The notes: generated from the letters alone by a model not told the origin. Positions 8,472 through 16,779 are shown, counted from the stretch's first letter. The stretch: 64,000 bases of DNA from Halomonas sp. BDJS001 (GCF_026104355.1 NZ_CP110535.1:1240001-1304000); one strand, 5' to 3'. A program made the numbers and translations.

Positions 8472-9245
8472 ATGAGCGAAGCAGTGATCGAGAAGGTTGA
8501 TAACGATGGGGTGGTACGCTTGACCATCAATCGTCCTAAAGCGCTGAATGCCCTGAACAGCGAAGTGCTCGCCGCGCTGGAAGCGCAGCTGGTAGAGCTT
8601 GAGTCCCACCCCACGCTACGCGGCGTAGTGATTACCGGCGCGGGCGAGAAATCCTTCGTGGCGGGTGCCGATATCACCGAAATGCGTGACAAAACACCTG
8701 AAGAGGCGCGAGCCTTCGCCAGCCAGGCGCTACGCACCATTAAACGCCTAGAGACACTGCCCGTGCCGGTGGTCGCGCTGGTGAACGGGTTTTGCCTTGG
8801 CGGCGGCTGCGAACTGGCGTTGGCCTGCGACTGGGCGGTAGCCAGTGACAACGCCGTATTTGGGCAACCGGAAGTCTTGCTGGGCGTTATCCCTGGCTTT
8901 GGCGGCACCCAGCGCCTGCCGCGCCGCGTGGGCCCTGCTATGGCGATTGATCTGGTCACCACCGGGCGCAAAATCGACGCCCAAGAGGCGCTACGTATCG
9001 GCTTGGTGAACCGGGTGATGCCGCAAGCAGAGTTAGAAAACTACGTTGAAGAGTTAACCAAGCAGCTCAAAGGCAACGGTCCGCAGTCGGTGCGTGGCGC
9101 TAAGCAGGCGGTTCACGATGGTATGGATCAAGACCTGGACAGTGCACTGGCGCTGGAAACCAGCCTGTTCGCTTTCTGCTTTGCCGGTGACGAGCAGAAA
9201 GAGGGCATGGCGGCCTTTGTCGAGAAGCGTAAAGCCAACTTCTAA
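8472..9245 (+). CDS. Enoyl-CoA hydratase (crotonase family)
   Basis: A 257-residue crotonase that hydrates 2-enoyl-CoA to (S)-3-hydroxyacyl-CoA. Both catalytic glutamates of true hydratases are present, in GGGCELALACD and in PEVLLGVIPG, and the oxyanion-hole block SFVAGADITEM is intact. The start is fixed by AGGAG 7 bp before the ATG at 8472; an upstream in-frame ATG at 8424 has no ribosome site. With the ligase, acyl-CoA dehydrogenase and 3-hydroxyacyl-CoA dehydrogenase genes upstream it completes all but the thiolase step of a beta-oxidation cycle. A rho-independent terminator follows. Confidence 0.9.
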   Translation: MSEAVIEKVDNDGVVRLTINRPKALNALNSEVLAALEAQLVELESHPTLRGVVITGAGEKSFVAGADITEMRDKTPEEARAFASQALRTIKRLETLPVPVVALVNGFCLGGGCELALACDWAVASDNAVFGQPEVLLGVIPGFGGTQRLPRRVGPAMAIDLVTTGRKIDAQEALRIGLVNRVMPQAELENYVEELTKQLKGNGPQSVRGAKQAVHDGMDQDLDSALALETSLFAFCFAGDEQKEGMAAFVEKRKANF

Positions 9246-9289
9246 AATCAGGCTTCTAAGCCTTCATTCGTTCCGGTTTTACTTATTTA

Positions 9290-9319
9290 GGGGGTGGCGC
9301 TTGCGTCACCCCCGTTTTA
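9290..9319 (+). terminator. Rho-independent terminator after the acyl-CoA block
   Basis: GGGGGTG and CACCCCC pair around a short GC-rich loop and are followed by GTTTTA. It closes the fatty-acyl gene block before the LysE gene. Confidence 0.75.
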
Positions 9320-9359
9320 TGCTCAAAACCTAACCATCATCTTCAAGAGAGTCGCCAAT

Positions 9360-9977
9360 ATGCAATGGGCCGCCTTTATCCTCGCCGCGCTGGGTTTTGC
9401 CTATCTTCCTGGGCCTGCGATGCTGTATACCGCAGCGCAAACCCTGGGGCGCGGCCGACGGGCAGGATGGTTAGCGGTGATGGGTGTACATATGGGCTGC
9501 TATGTTCATGTGATAGCCGCCGCGCTGGGCTTGGCGCTGCTGTTTGCAGCGATTCCGCCTGCCTATATCGCCATGAAAATCATCGGTGGGCTCTATCTAC
9601 TCTGGATGGGGCTGCGGCTATGGCAGCAGGGCATCCTCGCCCATGGCGATGAGGTACCGCTGGCCACCACTAAACGCGTGCTACGCGATAGCTTTCTGGT
9701 GGAAGTACTCAACCCTAAAACCGCGCTCTTCTTCGTCGCTTTTCTACCCCAATTTGTGCAGCCCGAGAGCGCGATGCCGGTAGCCTGGCAACTGCTTTGG
9801 CTGGGTATTGCTACCAATCTACTGTTCTCCTCTGCGGATGTCGTGGTGGTGCTACTTGCAAGCCCGCTTCGGGCGTGGCTACAAAAGTCCCAAGGCTCAT
9901 CTCGCCTCATTCAGCGCATAGGCGGTAGTGTATTGATGGGATTAGGCGGTAACACGCTGGCTCAAGCGGCGCGTTAA
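9360..9977 (+). CDS. LysE/RhtB-family amino-acid exporter
   Basis: A 205-residue inner-membrane exporter of the LysE family, with about six hydrophobic segments. The N-terminal FAYLPGPAMLY corresponds to the conserved PGP motif after TM1, and LVEVLNPKTALFFVAFLPQF is the family's second signature. Such proteins export amino acids or derivatives such as homoserine lactone, threonine, lysine and arginine; this one's substrate cannot be assigned. The start at 9360 (MQWAAF) is preferred to the in-frame ATG at 9294, which falls inside the terminator hairpin. Confidence 0.88.
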   Translation: MQWAAFILAALGFAYLPGPAMLYTAAQTLGRGRRAGWLAVMGVHMGCYVHVIAAALGLALLFAAIPPAYIAMKIIGGLYLLWMGLRLWQQGILAHGDEVPLATTKRVLRDSFLVEVLNPKTALFFVAFLPQFVQPESAMPVAWQLLWLGIATNLLFSSADVVVVLLASPLRAWLQKSQGSSRLIQRIGGSVLMGLGGNTLAQAAR

Positions 9978-10029
9978 AGATGCCTGCCCATATAGGCGAA
10001 TTGTGTATCCTCATATTAAGGAGCGTTGC

Positions 10030-10719
10030 ATGTTTGAGTTGTATATTGCCAACAAGAATTACTCATCTTGGTCGCTGCGCCCTTGGGTGCTGATGAAAGC
10101 ACTGGAGATTCCGTTTAATGAGCATCTAATGCCCTTTGAAGGGGGCACTGGTGCAAGCCACGACACCTTTATTCGCTTTTCACCCTCAGGCTTAGTGCCG
10201 TGTTTAGTGGATGACGATCTGGCGGTATGGGACTCCCTGGCGATAGTGGAGTATCTGGCCGAACAGCACACTAACGTTTGGCCGGGGGATAAGAGCGCAC
10301 GTGCCTGGGCACGCTCTGCAACCGCAGAGATGCACAGCGGCTTTGGGGCGCTGCGTGACGAGTGTCCAATGAATTGCGGTGTACGGGTGGCATTGGATAG
10401 CGTATCGGCCAAACTCAAAGCGGATGTGGCGCGCTTGGATATACTTTGGCAGCAGGGGCTGGAGCGTTTTGGCGGGCCGTTTTTAGCGGGCAAGCACTTT
10501 ACTGCGGTCGATGCGTTTTATGCGCCCGTGGCGTTTCGCGTGCAGACATTTAACTTATCGCTCAGCGACGCATCCCAAGCGTATGTTGAACACCTATTAG
10601 CGCTGCCCGCTATGAAAGCGTGGTATCAAGCGGCGCTTGAAGAGCCATGGCGTGAGTCCATGCACGAAGCCGATACGCTGACAAATGGCACCCTTACTGC
10701 CGATTACCGTGCGTCTTAA
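10030..10719 (+). CDS. Glutathione S-transferase family protein
   Basis: A 229-residue cytosolic GST. The N-terminal thioredoxin fold has NYSSWSLRPWV, with a Ser-rich catalytic site in place of Tyr or Cys, followed by the SGLVPCLVDD cis-Pro segment and a WDSLAIVEYLAE glutathione-binding Ser block at about 60-75. The all-helical C-terminal domain follows. AAGGAG stands 8 bp before the ATG at 10030, which is preferred over the in-frame ATG at 10003. It probably acts in detoxification or thiol redox, but the substrate is unknown. Confidence 0.85.
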   Translation: MFELYIANKNYSSWSLRPWVLMKALEIPFNEHLMPFEGGTGASHDTFIRFSPSGLVPCLVDDDLAVWDSLAIVEYLAEQHTNVWPGDKSARAWARSATAEMHSGFGALRDECPMNCGVRVALDSVSAKLKADVARLDILWQQGLERFGGPFLAGKHFTAVDAFYAPVAFRVQTFNLSLSDASQAYVEHLLALPAMKAWYQAALEEPWRESMHEADTLTNGTLTADYRAS

Positions 10720-10757
10720 CCTGGTACTGATGCCAAGATATACCGATAGCCCGCTGT

Positions 10758-10787
10758 GGATGCTCTGGCAATTCACCAGGAGCATCC
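10758..10787. other. Inverted repeat between GST and yaeQ genes
   Basis: GGATGCTC and GAGCATCC pair, with further inner TGG/CCA pairing. There is no T-run, so this may be an mRNA structure rather than a terminator. Confidence 0.4.
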
Positions 10788-10828
10788 TGCATCGGGTACA
10801 CTGACAAAATTTTCGTTTGGAAATCTCC

Positions 10829-11368
10829 ATGGCTCTTAGTGCAACGCCCTATAAAGTTGATATTAATCTGACCGATCTGGATCGCGGGGTGTATGAAACG
10901 CTGCGCTTTACCGTGGCTCGCCACCCGTCAGAAACCGAAGAGCGCATGACCGCGCGCTTGCTCGCTTATGTGCTGTGGTATAGCGAGACCCTCGCCTTTG
11001 GGCGTGGGCTTTCTGATGTTGACGAACCGGCACTGTGGGAGAAAAGCCTGGACGGGCGTCTACTGCACTGGATTGAAGTCGGTCTGCCGGATGCTGAACG
11101 CATTACCTGGTGCTCACGGCGGGCTGAGCGCGTTTCACTGCTCGCCTATGGCCGGGTAGACCTATGGGAGAGCAAAGTGCTGCCCAGCGTGGCATCGCTG
11201 AAGAATGTCCATGTGGCGGGACTGCCCCAAGAGGCTCTGGCGACCATCGCGAAAGATCTGCCCCGGGCGATTAACTGGGCGGTAATGATTAGCGAAGGAT
11301 CGCTGTTTATTACTGATGAAAACGGTCAGCACGAAATTACCCCGCAGTGGCTGCTGCGCGACAGGTAG
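10829..11368 (+). CDS. yaeQ: YaeQ family protein
   Basis: A 179-residue cytosolic protein of the YaeQ family, whose fold resembles PD-(D/E)XK nucleases; its cellular role is not settled (in E. coli it was linked to rescue of rfaH mutants). The opening MALSATPYKVDINLTDLDRG is nearly the family consensus, and conserved blocks include ERMTARLLAYVLWY, GLSDVDEPALWEKS and HWIEVGLPD. The ATG at 10829 matches the start of E. coli YaeQ and is preferred to an in-frame TTG at 10817. A hairpin followed by T's at 11443-11473 probably ends the transcript. Confidence 0.9.
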   Translation: MALSATPYKVDINLTDLDRGVYETLRFTVARHPSETEERMTARLLAYVLWYSETLAFGRGLSDVDEPALWEKSLDGRLLHWIEVGLPDAERITWCSRRAERVSLLAYGRVDLWESKVLPSVASLKNVHVAGLPQEALATIAKDLPRAINWAVMISEGSLFITDENGQHEITPQWLLRDR

Positions 11369-11442
11369 TGATTCAACTAAGCCATTAGCCTACCAACCTC
11401 CGTCTAATCGACTACGCTATAAATCTAAGCAAATGACAGCAG

Positions 11443-11473
11443 AAGGGTGGCCTACGAGCTACCCTTTGATTTT
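11443..11473 (+). terminator. Probable terminator after yaeQ
   Basis: AAGGGTGGC and GCTACCCTT form a 9-bp stem with one G-T pair and a 6-nt loop, followed by TGATTTT. Confidence 0.55.
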
Positions 11474-11631
11474 AGTGACTTAGCTCTTTTCTGCAGAAGA
11501 CAGTAAAAGTATGCTTGCTATCTTTTTGCACAATTACATACAATCAACAATGTTTGTTGATGTCCTTCACAAAGTGGCCTCAAAAACACAGTCTTAAAAA
11601 CGCTCCCTAGGAAAATCTCAAGGAACGAGTA

Positions 11632-12621
11632 ATGAAAGCAATTACCCCTCTACGATGGCAGCTGCTCCCGCTAGTGGCTGTCATAAGCCTGATGTCAACG
11701 CTCGTGCAGGCCAGCGATAGCGTCCTCTCTGTTAAGCACGAAAATGATGGTATGGCCAGCAGTGATGATGGCCACTTTACCAGCGGTTTTGAGCTCAACT
11801 GGGCGTTTGAACCAGAAGCGCAAAGTTGGACACAGCGTTTGGCCACTGCTTTGCCCGATAGCCTCATCGGCAACGCTGATATGGCAGCTTTCCGGCTTGT
11901 GCATCAAATCTACACACCCAACAATATTGAACAGCGTGGGTTGATTGAAGATGATCGCCCCTACGCAGGTCTCGTTTACGGCGGTATGTCGCTCTATGAA
12001 GATGTGCCTAGAGGGAACTGGCGCCAGGCGACTGACCTGCACCTGGATATTGGCTTGGTAGGCCCCTCATCACTGGCCGATAGTATTCAGCGTGAAGTGC
12101 ACCGTGTCACTGAAAGCGACCGACCCAATGGGTGGGATAACCAGCTTGGCGATGAAGCCATCGTCAACCTCGCCATGCGCCGCCAGTGGTGGAATAGCAC
12201 CCCCTTGATTGGCAAACAGTTTGCCCATGGCCCCAGTGTCGGTGCCGCGTTGGGTAACCTCTACACCTACGCAAGCGCTGGGTATAGCGTACGTTGGGGG
12301 GATGAGGCGGCTGGTATTCCGACGTTGACACCCAACCCGGGTAGCCGCCACTACATGGTCGGTAAAGAGGGGTGGCAGTGGTACCTGTTTGCTAGCGTAG
12401 ACGGATATTATATGGCGCAAAACCTGACGCTGGATGGCAATACGTTTAGAAACAGCCACTCGGTTGATCGTAAAGAGTGGGTAGGTGATGTCTCCGCGGG
12501 TCTGGCGCTGGCCTGGGAGGATTGGCAGGTCACTTACGCTGTTGTGCAGCGCTCTCGTGAATTCGACGGGCAAGAAGAGCAAGATAAGTTTGGCTCTATC
12601 TCGCTATCCAAACGCTTCTAA
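11632..12621 (+). CDS. lpxR: LpxR-family lipid A 3'-O-deacylase, outer membrane
   Basis: A 329-residue outer-membrane beta-barrel of the LpxR (DUF2219) family. In Salmonella LpxR removes the 3'-acyloxyacyl chain of lipid A, with catalytic Asn, Asp and His residues. Here a signal peptide (cleavage likely after VQA, about residue 27) is followed by the HENDG block (N38, D39), FTSGFELNW, and the conserved DDRPYAGLVYGG segment. The candidate catalytic His lies in the block starting GLVGPSSLADS. The protein ends in Phe, as barrels recognised by the BAM complex usually do. AAGGA precedes the ATG. It is alone, not linked to other lipid A genes here except the distant LpxL-like gene at the left edge. 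Confidence 0.85.
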   Translation: MKAITPLRWQLLPLVAVISLMSTLVQASDSVLSVKHENDGMASSDDGHFTSGFELNWAFEPEAQSWTQRLATALPDSLIGNADMAAFRLVHQIYTPNNIEQRGLIEDDRPYAGLVYGGMSLYEDVPRGNWRQATDLHLDIGLVGPSSLADSIQREVHRVTESDRPNGWDNQLGDEAIVNLAMRRQWWNSTPLIGKQFAHGPSVGAALGNLYTYASAGYSVRWGDEAAGIPTLTPNPGSRHYMVGKEGWQWYLFASVDGYYMAQNLTLDGNTFRNSHSVDRKEWVGDVSAGLALAWEDWQVTYAVVQRSREFDGQEEQDKFGSISLSKRF

Positions 12622-12668
12622 AACGGTTCGGTTAGTCACGCGCGCCCTACGGGAAAGGAGTATTGCTT

Positions 12669-12989
12669 ATGGCTGACAAGTATCCTCATACCCCGGATGG
12701 GCGCTACTTTGTCGCCAAAAATCGGCTTTGGCGCTGCACTGACCCGCGCTTAGGTGAAGATGAAAAGCGCACCCATATCAAAGCATTGATGAAAGCCCGT
12801 CGGGCGGTTAGAACAGCCCAACAGCAAGACGATGAAGACGCACTTCGCCAGGCCCGCAACGCGGTGCAAAGCGCTAAAGAAGCACTTGGTGAGCGTGGCC
12901 CCGTATGGTGGGATGATAACGCCCCCGATGAAGGTGGCCTTGCGCCCCATAACAGTTCCTATGCCCAGTGGTGGGAGAGCCAGCACTAA
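12669..12989 (+). CDS. Conserved hypothetical protein with GERGPVWW motif
   Basis: A 106-residue soluble, highly charged protein of unknown function. The N-terminal YPHTPDGRYFVAKNRLWRC block and the C-terminal GERGPVWWDD block look conserved. Between them is a helical, Ala/Arg/Gln-rich stretch (about 35-75) that may form a coiled coil. I recall similar short proteins in other proteobacteria but no characterised member. GGAAAGG lies about 12 bp before the ATG at 12669. It follows lpxR by 47 bp and could share its transcript. Confidence 0.65.
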   Translation: MADKYPHTPDGRYFVAKNRLWRCTDPRLGEDEKRTHIKALMKARRAVRTAQQQDDEDALRQARNAVQSAKEALGERGPVWWDDNAPDEGGLAPHNSSYAQWWESQH

Positions 12990-13086
12990 CTCCCCAATGA
13001 CTTATACAACTGATCCAGTCCTGCTAGCCTAAATGTTGAAATATGTGATGTTTACATAACGTTGGCGTTTAAGGGAGTAAGGGCAG

Positions 13087-13608
13087 ATGGAAATGTATTT
13101 TTTTAATGGTTGGGGAAATTTACTGCGCGTTATTATTGTTGGGGTACTGGCTTATGCTGCCCTCGTTGTTTTCTTGCGAATATCGGGTAATCGCACGCTT
13201 TCGAAGATGAACGCCTTCGATTTAATTGTCACGGTGGCGCTGGGTTCCACATTGGCCACGGTTCTCTTATCTAAAGATGTAGCATTAGCAGAGGGCGCTG
13301 TGGCGATGGCCCTGCTGATCTCTCTTCAGTTCATCATTACTTGGTTCAGTGTAAGAACCGCTTGGGTACGTCGGTTAGTGACGGGCGAGCCACTGATGCT
13401 GCTTTATCGTGGGGAATTTATTACCACATCCATGCAAAAAGCACGGGTTACTCAGGATGAAGTTCAGTCGGCTATTCGCGGTAGTGGTATTGCTGATGTG
13501 ATGGCAGTTGAAGCCGTGGTGCTGGAAACGGATGGTTCCATTAGTGTCATTAAGCCGAATGCAGAGAGCTACCATTCGAGTTTAGAGGGGGTTCGTAGAT
13601 CCCGCTGA
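13087..13608 (+). CDS. DUF421 (YetF/YcaP-like) membrane protein
   Basis: A 173-residue protein of the DUF421 family. Three N-terminal membrane segments (about 10-30, 40-58, 65-85) contain the family motif LRISGNRTLSKMNAFDLIVTVALG. A small soluble C-terminal domain follows, with the family's GEFITTSMQKARVTQDEVQSAIR region. Members include YetF of Bacillus and YcaP of E. coli; the function is not established. GGGAG precedes the ATG; a second in-frame ATG two codons later is possible. Confidence 0.82.
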   Translation: MEMYFFNGWGNLLRVIIVGVLAYAALVVFLRISGNRTLSKMNAFDLIVTVALGSTLATVLLSKDVALAEGAVAMALLISLQFIITWFSVRTAWVRRLVTGEPLMLLYRGEFITTSMQKARVTQDEVQSAIRGSGIADVMAVEAVVLETDGSISVIKPNAESYHSSLEGVRRSR

Positions 13609-13709
13609 AGCCAATACACAGTGTATATTTCTAAGTAATATTAATTTCCCCGTTCACGTTTGCACCTGGCGGTGGTATTCTTCGCCACTGTTAATTTTAA
13701 GGACGCAAC

Positions 13710-14024
13710 GTGAATATCAAAGCTGATCTTTCCATTATCGATATCATCGGCCATCTGATTGTTTGGGTGATACTCAGTATCATTACCTTAGGGGTAGCGC
13801 TCTTTTTCTTTCCCTACTCGTTTTCGCGGTTTGTGATTAACCGTACCTCGGTCGTGGATGAGGCTGGCGTCGAGCGAAAAATGGTCTGCGATATCAACAT
13901 TTTTAGCAATATAGGCCATATAATTTTGTGGATGCTGATTTCGTTAGTGACCCTGGGACTGGGATATATTTTTTACGTTTATCGGGTATGGAATTACGCG
14001 TTAAATAACTCGCGGGTTAAATAG
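13710..14024 (+). CDS. Small membrane protein with internal duplication (DUF6693-like)
   Basis: A 104-residue membrane protein starting with GTG, with AAGGA 7 bp upstream. It is built of two similar halves: IIGHLIVWVILSIITLGVA at about residues 12-30 and NIGHIILWMLISLVTLGLG at about 67-85, each followed by an aromatic-basic segment ending in an Asn. The halves are separated by a short polar linker. The GH...W...S..TLG pattern is seen in a family of small uncharacterised proteins. A strong terminator follows. Confidence 0.7.
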   Translation: MNIKADLSIIDIIGHLIVWVILSIITLGVALFFFPYSFSRFVINRTSVVDEAGVERKMVCDINIFSNIGHIILWMLISLVTLGLGYIFYVYRVWNYALNNSRVK

Positions 14025-14050
14025 TTTTACCCTGTCACCTGAGAGTGACC

Positions 14051-14090
14051 AAGAGCCTATGCTTAAACAGCCAGCATAGGCTCTTTTTTT
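14051..14090 (+). terminator. Strong rho-independent terminator
   Basis: A perfect 13-bp stem (14051-14063 with 14073-14085; AAGAGCCTATGCT) is followed by a T-run to 14090, between two convergent genes. Confidence 0.9.
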
Positions 14091-14096
14091 GGCGGC

Positions 14097-14969
14097 TTAA
14101 TCACCGTCAGTCAGTTTATCCTGCGTTTTGAGCTCGAAGTCGCTGGCATCGTGACGTTCGTGCAACTGCTCATGGGGCTCTCCAAAGGTGCGGTTGACCA
14201 TGCGGCCGCGCTTAACGGCGGGGCGCTCATCGATCTCTTCCGTCCAGCGTAGAACATTCTTATAAGTGTGGGCTTCCAAGAATTCAGCCGCTTCGTAGAC
14301 GCGGTTTTTCACCAGCGCGCCATACCAGGGGTGAATCGCCATATCCGCAATGGTGTACTCATCGCCTGCCATAAAACGGTTTTCCGCCAAGTGGCGGTCA
14401 AGCACATCGAGCTGGCGCTTGACTTCCATGGTGTAGCGGTCAATCGGATACTGGTATTTCTCTGGCGCGTAGGCATAAAAGTGACCAAAGCCGCCGCCTA
14501 GCATCGGTGCGCTGCCCATTTGCCAGAACAGCCAGGAGAGGCACTCGGTGCGTTTTGCCGGGTCGCTGGGTAAGAAAGCGTCAAATTTTTCAGCCAAATA
14601 GAGCAGGATTGCGCCAGACTCAAACACCCGTTGTGGGGGAGTGGTTGAGTGATCCATCAGCGCCGGAATTTTGGAGTTGGGATTCACCTCGACGAAGCCA
14701 CTGCTGAACTGATCGCCTTCGCCAATTTGGATCAGATAAGCGTCGTATTCGGCACCTGCTACGCCTTTCTCCAACAGCTCTTCAAGCATCACGGTGACTT
14801 TGACCCCGTTGGGCGTGGCCAGGGAGTAGAGCTGAAGAGGGTGTTTGCCTACCGGCAGCGCTTTGTCATGGGTAGGGCCTGCGATGGGGCGATTGATATT
14901 GGCAAATTTACCGCCGTTGCCAGGTTCCCACTTCCAAACACGCGGGGGGGTATAGGTATTGTCGCTCAT
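14097..14969 (-). CDS. yghU: Glutathione-dependent disulfide-bond oxidoreductase YghU
   Basis: A 290-residue glutathione transferase-like protein, close along its length to E. coli YghU (288 aa), which shows glutathione-dependent disulfide reductase and organic hydroperoxidase activity. Recognisable blocks are FANINRPIAGPTHDKALPVG, KHPLQLYSLATPNG, GEGDQFSSGFVEVNPNSKIP with the cis-Pro, VFESGAILLYLAEKF, GDEYTIADMAIHPW and the C-terminal LHERHDASDFE. It is transcribed convergently with the small membrane protein gene and divergently from the racemase gene. It is cytosolic. Confidence 0.93.
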   Translation of the reverse strand: MSDNTYTPPRVWKWEPGNGGKFANINRPIAGPTHDKALPVGKHPLQLYSLATPNGVKVTVMLEELLEKGVAGAEYDAYLIQIGEGDQFSSGFVEVNPNSKIPALMDHSTTPPQRVFESGAILLYLAEKFDAFLPSDPAKRTECLSWLFWQMGSAPMLGGGFGHFYAYAPEKYQYPIDRYTMEVKRQLDVLDRHLAENRFMAGDEYTIADMAIHPWYGALVKNRVYEAAEFLEAHTYKNVLRWTEEIDERPAVKRGRMVNRTFGEPHEQLHERHDASDFELKTQDKLTDGD

Positions 14970-15074
14970 TCGTTTCCTCGCTATAAATAGTTTATCGATG
15001 ATGTTGCGGCTATTATGGGTGGCAGATGGTGATTAGCTTGGTAATAAAGTAGCTCATTTCTTCAGAGGTGACGG

Positions 15075-15770
15075 ATGCGTGTTATTGGTGTGCTGGGCGG
15101 CATGAGCTGGGAGTCGACCCAAGGCTATTACCGAGCCCTAAACGAGGGCGTAAAAGCAGCGCTAGGCGGCTTTCATTCGGCTAAGATCGTGCTGGTTAGC
15201 GTCGACTTTGCCGAAATTGAAGCGCTGCAACAGCAGGGCGATTGGCACGCCGCTGGTGAGCTACTGGGCAACGCTGCCCAAAGCGTTGAGCGCGCGGGCG
15301 CCGACTGCCTGCTGATTGCCACCAATACCATGCATAAAGTGGCGCCCGCTATTGAGCAGGCGATTACGATTCCGCTACTGCATATTGCCGATACCACCGC
15401 TGAACAGCTTACCGCTGACGGAATCACTCGTGTTGGCCTATTGGGAACGCGCTTTACCATGGAGCAGGACTTTTATATCGGCCGCTTGGAAAAGCAGTTC
15501 GGTATTGAGGTCGTGGTGCCCGATCAGTCAGAGCGCGACACTATTCATCGGGTGATCTTTGATGAACTCTGCCAGGGGCGAGTAGAAGATGTGTCGCGGC
15601 AGCGCTACCTGGCCATCATTGATTCCCTGCATGCTCAAGGAGCCCAGGCGGTGATTTTAGGCTGTACTGAAATCGCTATGCTGGTGAACCAGCGTAATAC
15701 CACAGTACCTCTTTACGACACCACCGCTCTGCATGCCCAGAGAGCGGTGGCGTGGGCACTAAATGATTAA
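15075..15770 (+). CDS. YgeA-type amino-acid racemase (aspartate/glutamate racemase family)
   Basis: A 231-residue PLP-independent racemase of the Asp/Glu/hydantoin racemase superfamily. The first catalytic position is Thr in ATNTMHK (T83) instead of the usual Cys, while the second Cys is kept in LGCTEIAML (C197). This Thr83/Cys197 arrangement is the one described for E. coli YgeA, a broad-specificity enzyme that prefers L-homoserine to D-homoserine and some Glu or Asp. The N-terminal GVLGGMSWESTQGYYR is also typical. The gene starts 105 bp from yghU on the other strand and stands alone. Confidence 0.88.
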   Translation: MRVIGVLGGMSWESTQGYYRALNEGVKAALGGFHSAKIVLVSVDFAEIEALQQQGDWHAAGELLGNAAQSVERAGADCLLIATNTMHKVAPAIEQAITIPLLHIADTTAEQLTADGITRVGLLGTRFTMEQDFYIGRLEKQFGIEVVVPDQSERDTIHRVIFDELCQGRVEDVSRQRYLAIIDSLHAQGAQAVILGCTEIAMLVNQRNTTVPLYDTTALHAQRAVAWALND

Positions 15771-15785
15771 TTTAGGTAACGACAC

Positions 15786-16217
15786 TTAGACCAGTGTCAG
15801 GGTGACATTAATATTGCCGCGGGTGGCGTTGGAGTAGGGGCAGACAACATGAGCTTTCTCGACCAACTGCTGGGCAACGTCTTGCTCAAGGCCGGGCAGA
15901 CTGATTTTTAGTTCGACTTCGATACCAAAGCCGGTAGGAATGGCGCCGATACCTACGTGACCATCAATCTTCGTATCCTGAGGAAGCTTTACTTTCTCCT
16001 GACCAGCGACATGCTTAAGCGCGCCTAAAAAGCAGGCTGAGTAGCCGGCAGCAAACAGCTGCTCTGGGTTGGTGCCATCACCGCCTGAGCCACCCAGCTC
16101 CTTTGGCGTGCTGAGTTTAACATCCAGCGCGCCATCGGACGATTTGGCTTGGCCTTCACGGCCGCCGGTAGCGGTGGCGTGGGCACGATAAACAACGTTT
16201 TCAATAGTGGTCGTCAT
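15786..16217 (-). CDS. ohr: Organic hydroperoxide resistance protein Ohr
   Basis: A 143-residue Ohr peroxidase that reduces organic hydroperoxides using lipoylated protein partners. All active-site positions are visible: R20, E52 (NPEQLF), the peroxidatic Cys C62 in YSACFLGAL and the resolving Cys C126 in VVCPYSNAT. The length is normal. The start at 16217 is preferred because AGGAG precedes it. The ohrR regulator lies directly upstream on the same strand, with 118 bp between containing a TTGCGCGCAA palindrome that is a candidate operator. Confidence 0.94.
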   Translation of the reverse strand: MTTTIENVVYRAHATATGGREGQAKSSDGALDVKLSTPKELGGSGGDGTNPEQLFAAGYSACFLGALKHVAGQEKVKLPQDTKIDGHVGIGAIPTGFGIEVELKISLPGLEQDVAQQLVEKAHVVCPYSNATRGNINVTLTLV

Positions 16218-16279
16218 TCTGTATCTCCTGTCAGTGTTTTCATTATGAACCTGCGCCATTAACTTAGCGCAGCTTTATT

Positions 16280-16289
16280 TTGCGCGCAA
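16280..16289. promoter_or_regulatory. Palindrome TTGCGCGCAA, candidate OhrR operator at the ohr promoter
   Basis: A perfect 10-bp palindrome stands 62 bp upstream of the ohr ATG in an AT-rich setting, and plausible -35/-10 elements flank it on the minus strand. OhrR represses ohr in other bacteria by binding an inverted repeat at this place. Confidence 0.45.
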
Positions 16290-16335
16290 TATAAATGGCA
16301 AATAAATCTCAATGCCCTGCGCCAGCAAGCGAAGG

Positions 16336-16779
16336 CTATTGATTCTTTTGCAGGCTATCGCGTAGCCGCACCAAGTCCTCTTTCAGCATGGTCAGTGCCT
16401 CAATCGACTGCTCGCTGGCATGCACCACACAGCTGGGAATATGGCACGCCTGTTCGCGCAGTGCTTTGCCTTTCTCAGTGAGGTACAGCTCTACCACCCG
16501 CTCATCTTCGTGGCTGCGCTTGCGATTCAACAACTGATCGGCTTCAAGGCGCTTAAGCAGAGGCGTCAGTGAGCCTGGATCGGTTAGTAGGCGCTTACTG
16601 AGTGTGCCTACTGTGATGCCATCGTTTTGCCACAATACCAACATGGCAAGGTATTGCGGGTAAGTAAGCCCCAACTTTTTGAGCAGAGGTTTATACACTT
16701 TGGTCATCATCAACGAGGTTGAATAGAGCGCAAAGCAAAGCTGGTGATCGAGCTCTAATTCGCTACAAGATGGTTGCAC
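16336..16779 (-). CDS. ohrR: MarR-family organic-peroxide sensor OhrR
   Basis: A 147-residue winged-helix repressor of the MarR/OhrR family. The reactive Cys is C15 in QLCFALYS, and additional Cys at 112 and 117 (ACHIPSC) make it look like the two-Cys type, in which oxidation forms a disulfide and releases DNA. The DNA-binding helix-turn-helix is in TVGTLSKRLLTDPGSLTPLLKRLEADQLL, followed by the wing RSHEDERVV. It is transcribed in the same direction as ohr just downstream, the usual arrangement. Confidence 0.93.
   Translation of the reverse strand: MQPSCSELELDHQLCFALYSTSLMMTKVYKPLLKKLGLTYPQYLAMLVLWQNDGITVGTLSKRLLTDPGSLTPLLKRLEADQLLNRKRSHEDERVVELYLTEKGKALREQACHIPSCVVHASEQSIEALTMLKEDLVRLRDSLQKNQ

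Noticed and set aside
3923..9245. Full DMSP demethylation pathway
   Set aside because: No DmdA is in the window and the hydratase has normal crotonase residues; only similarity to DmdB and DmdC can be claimed.
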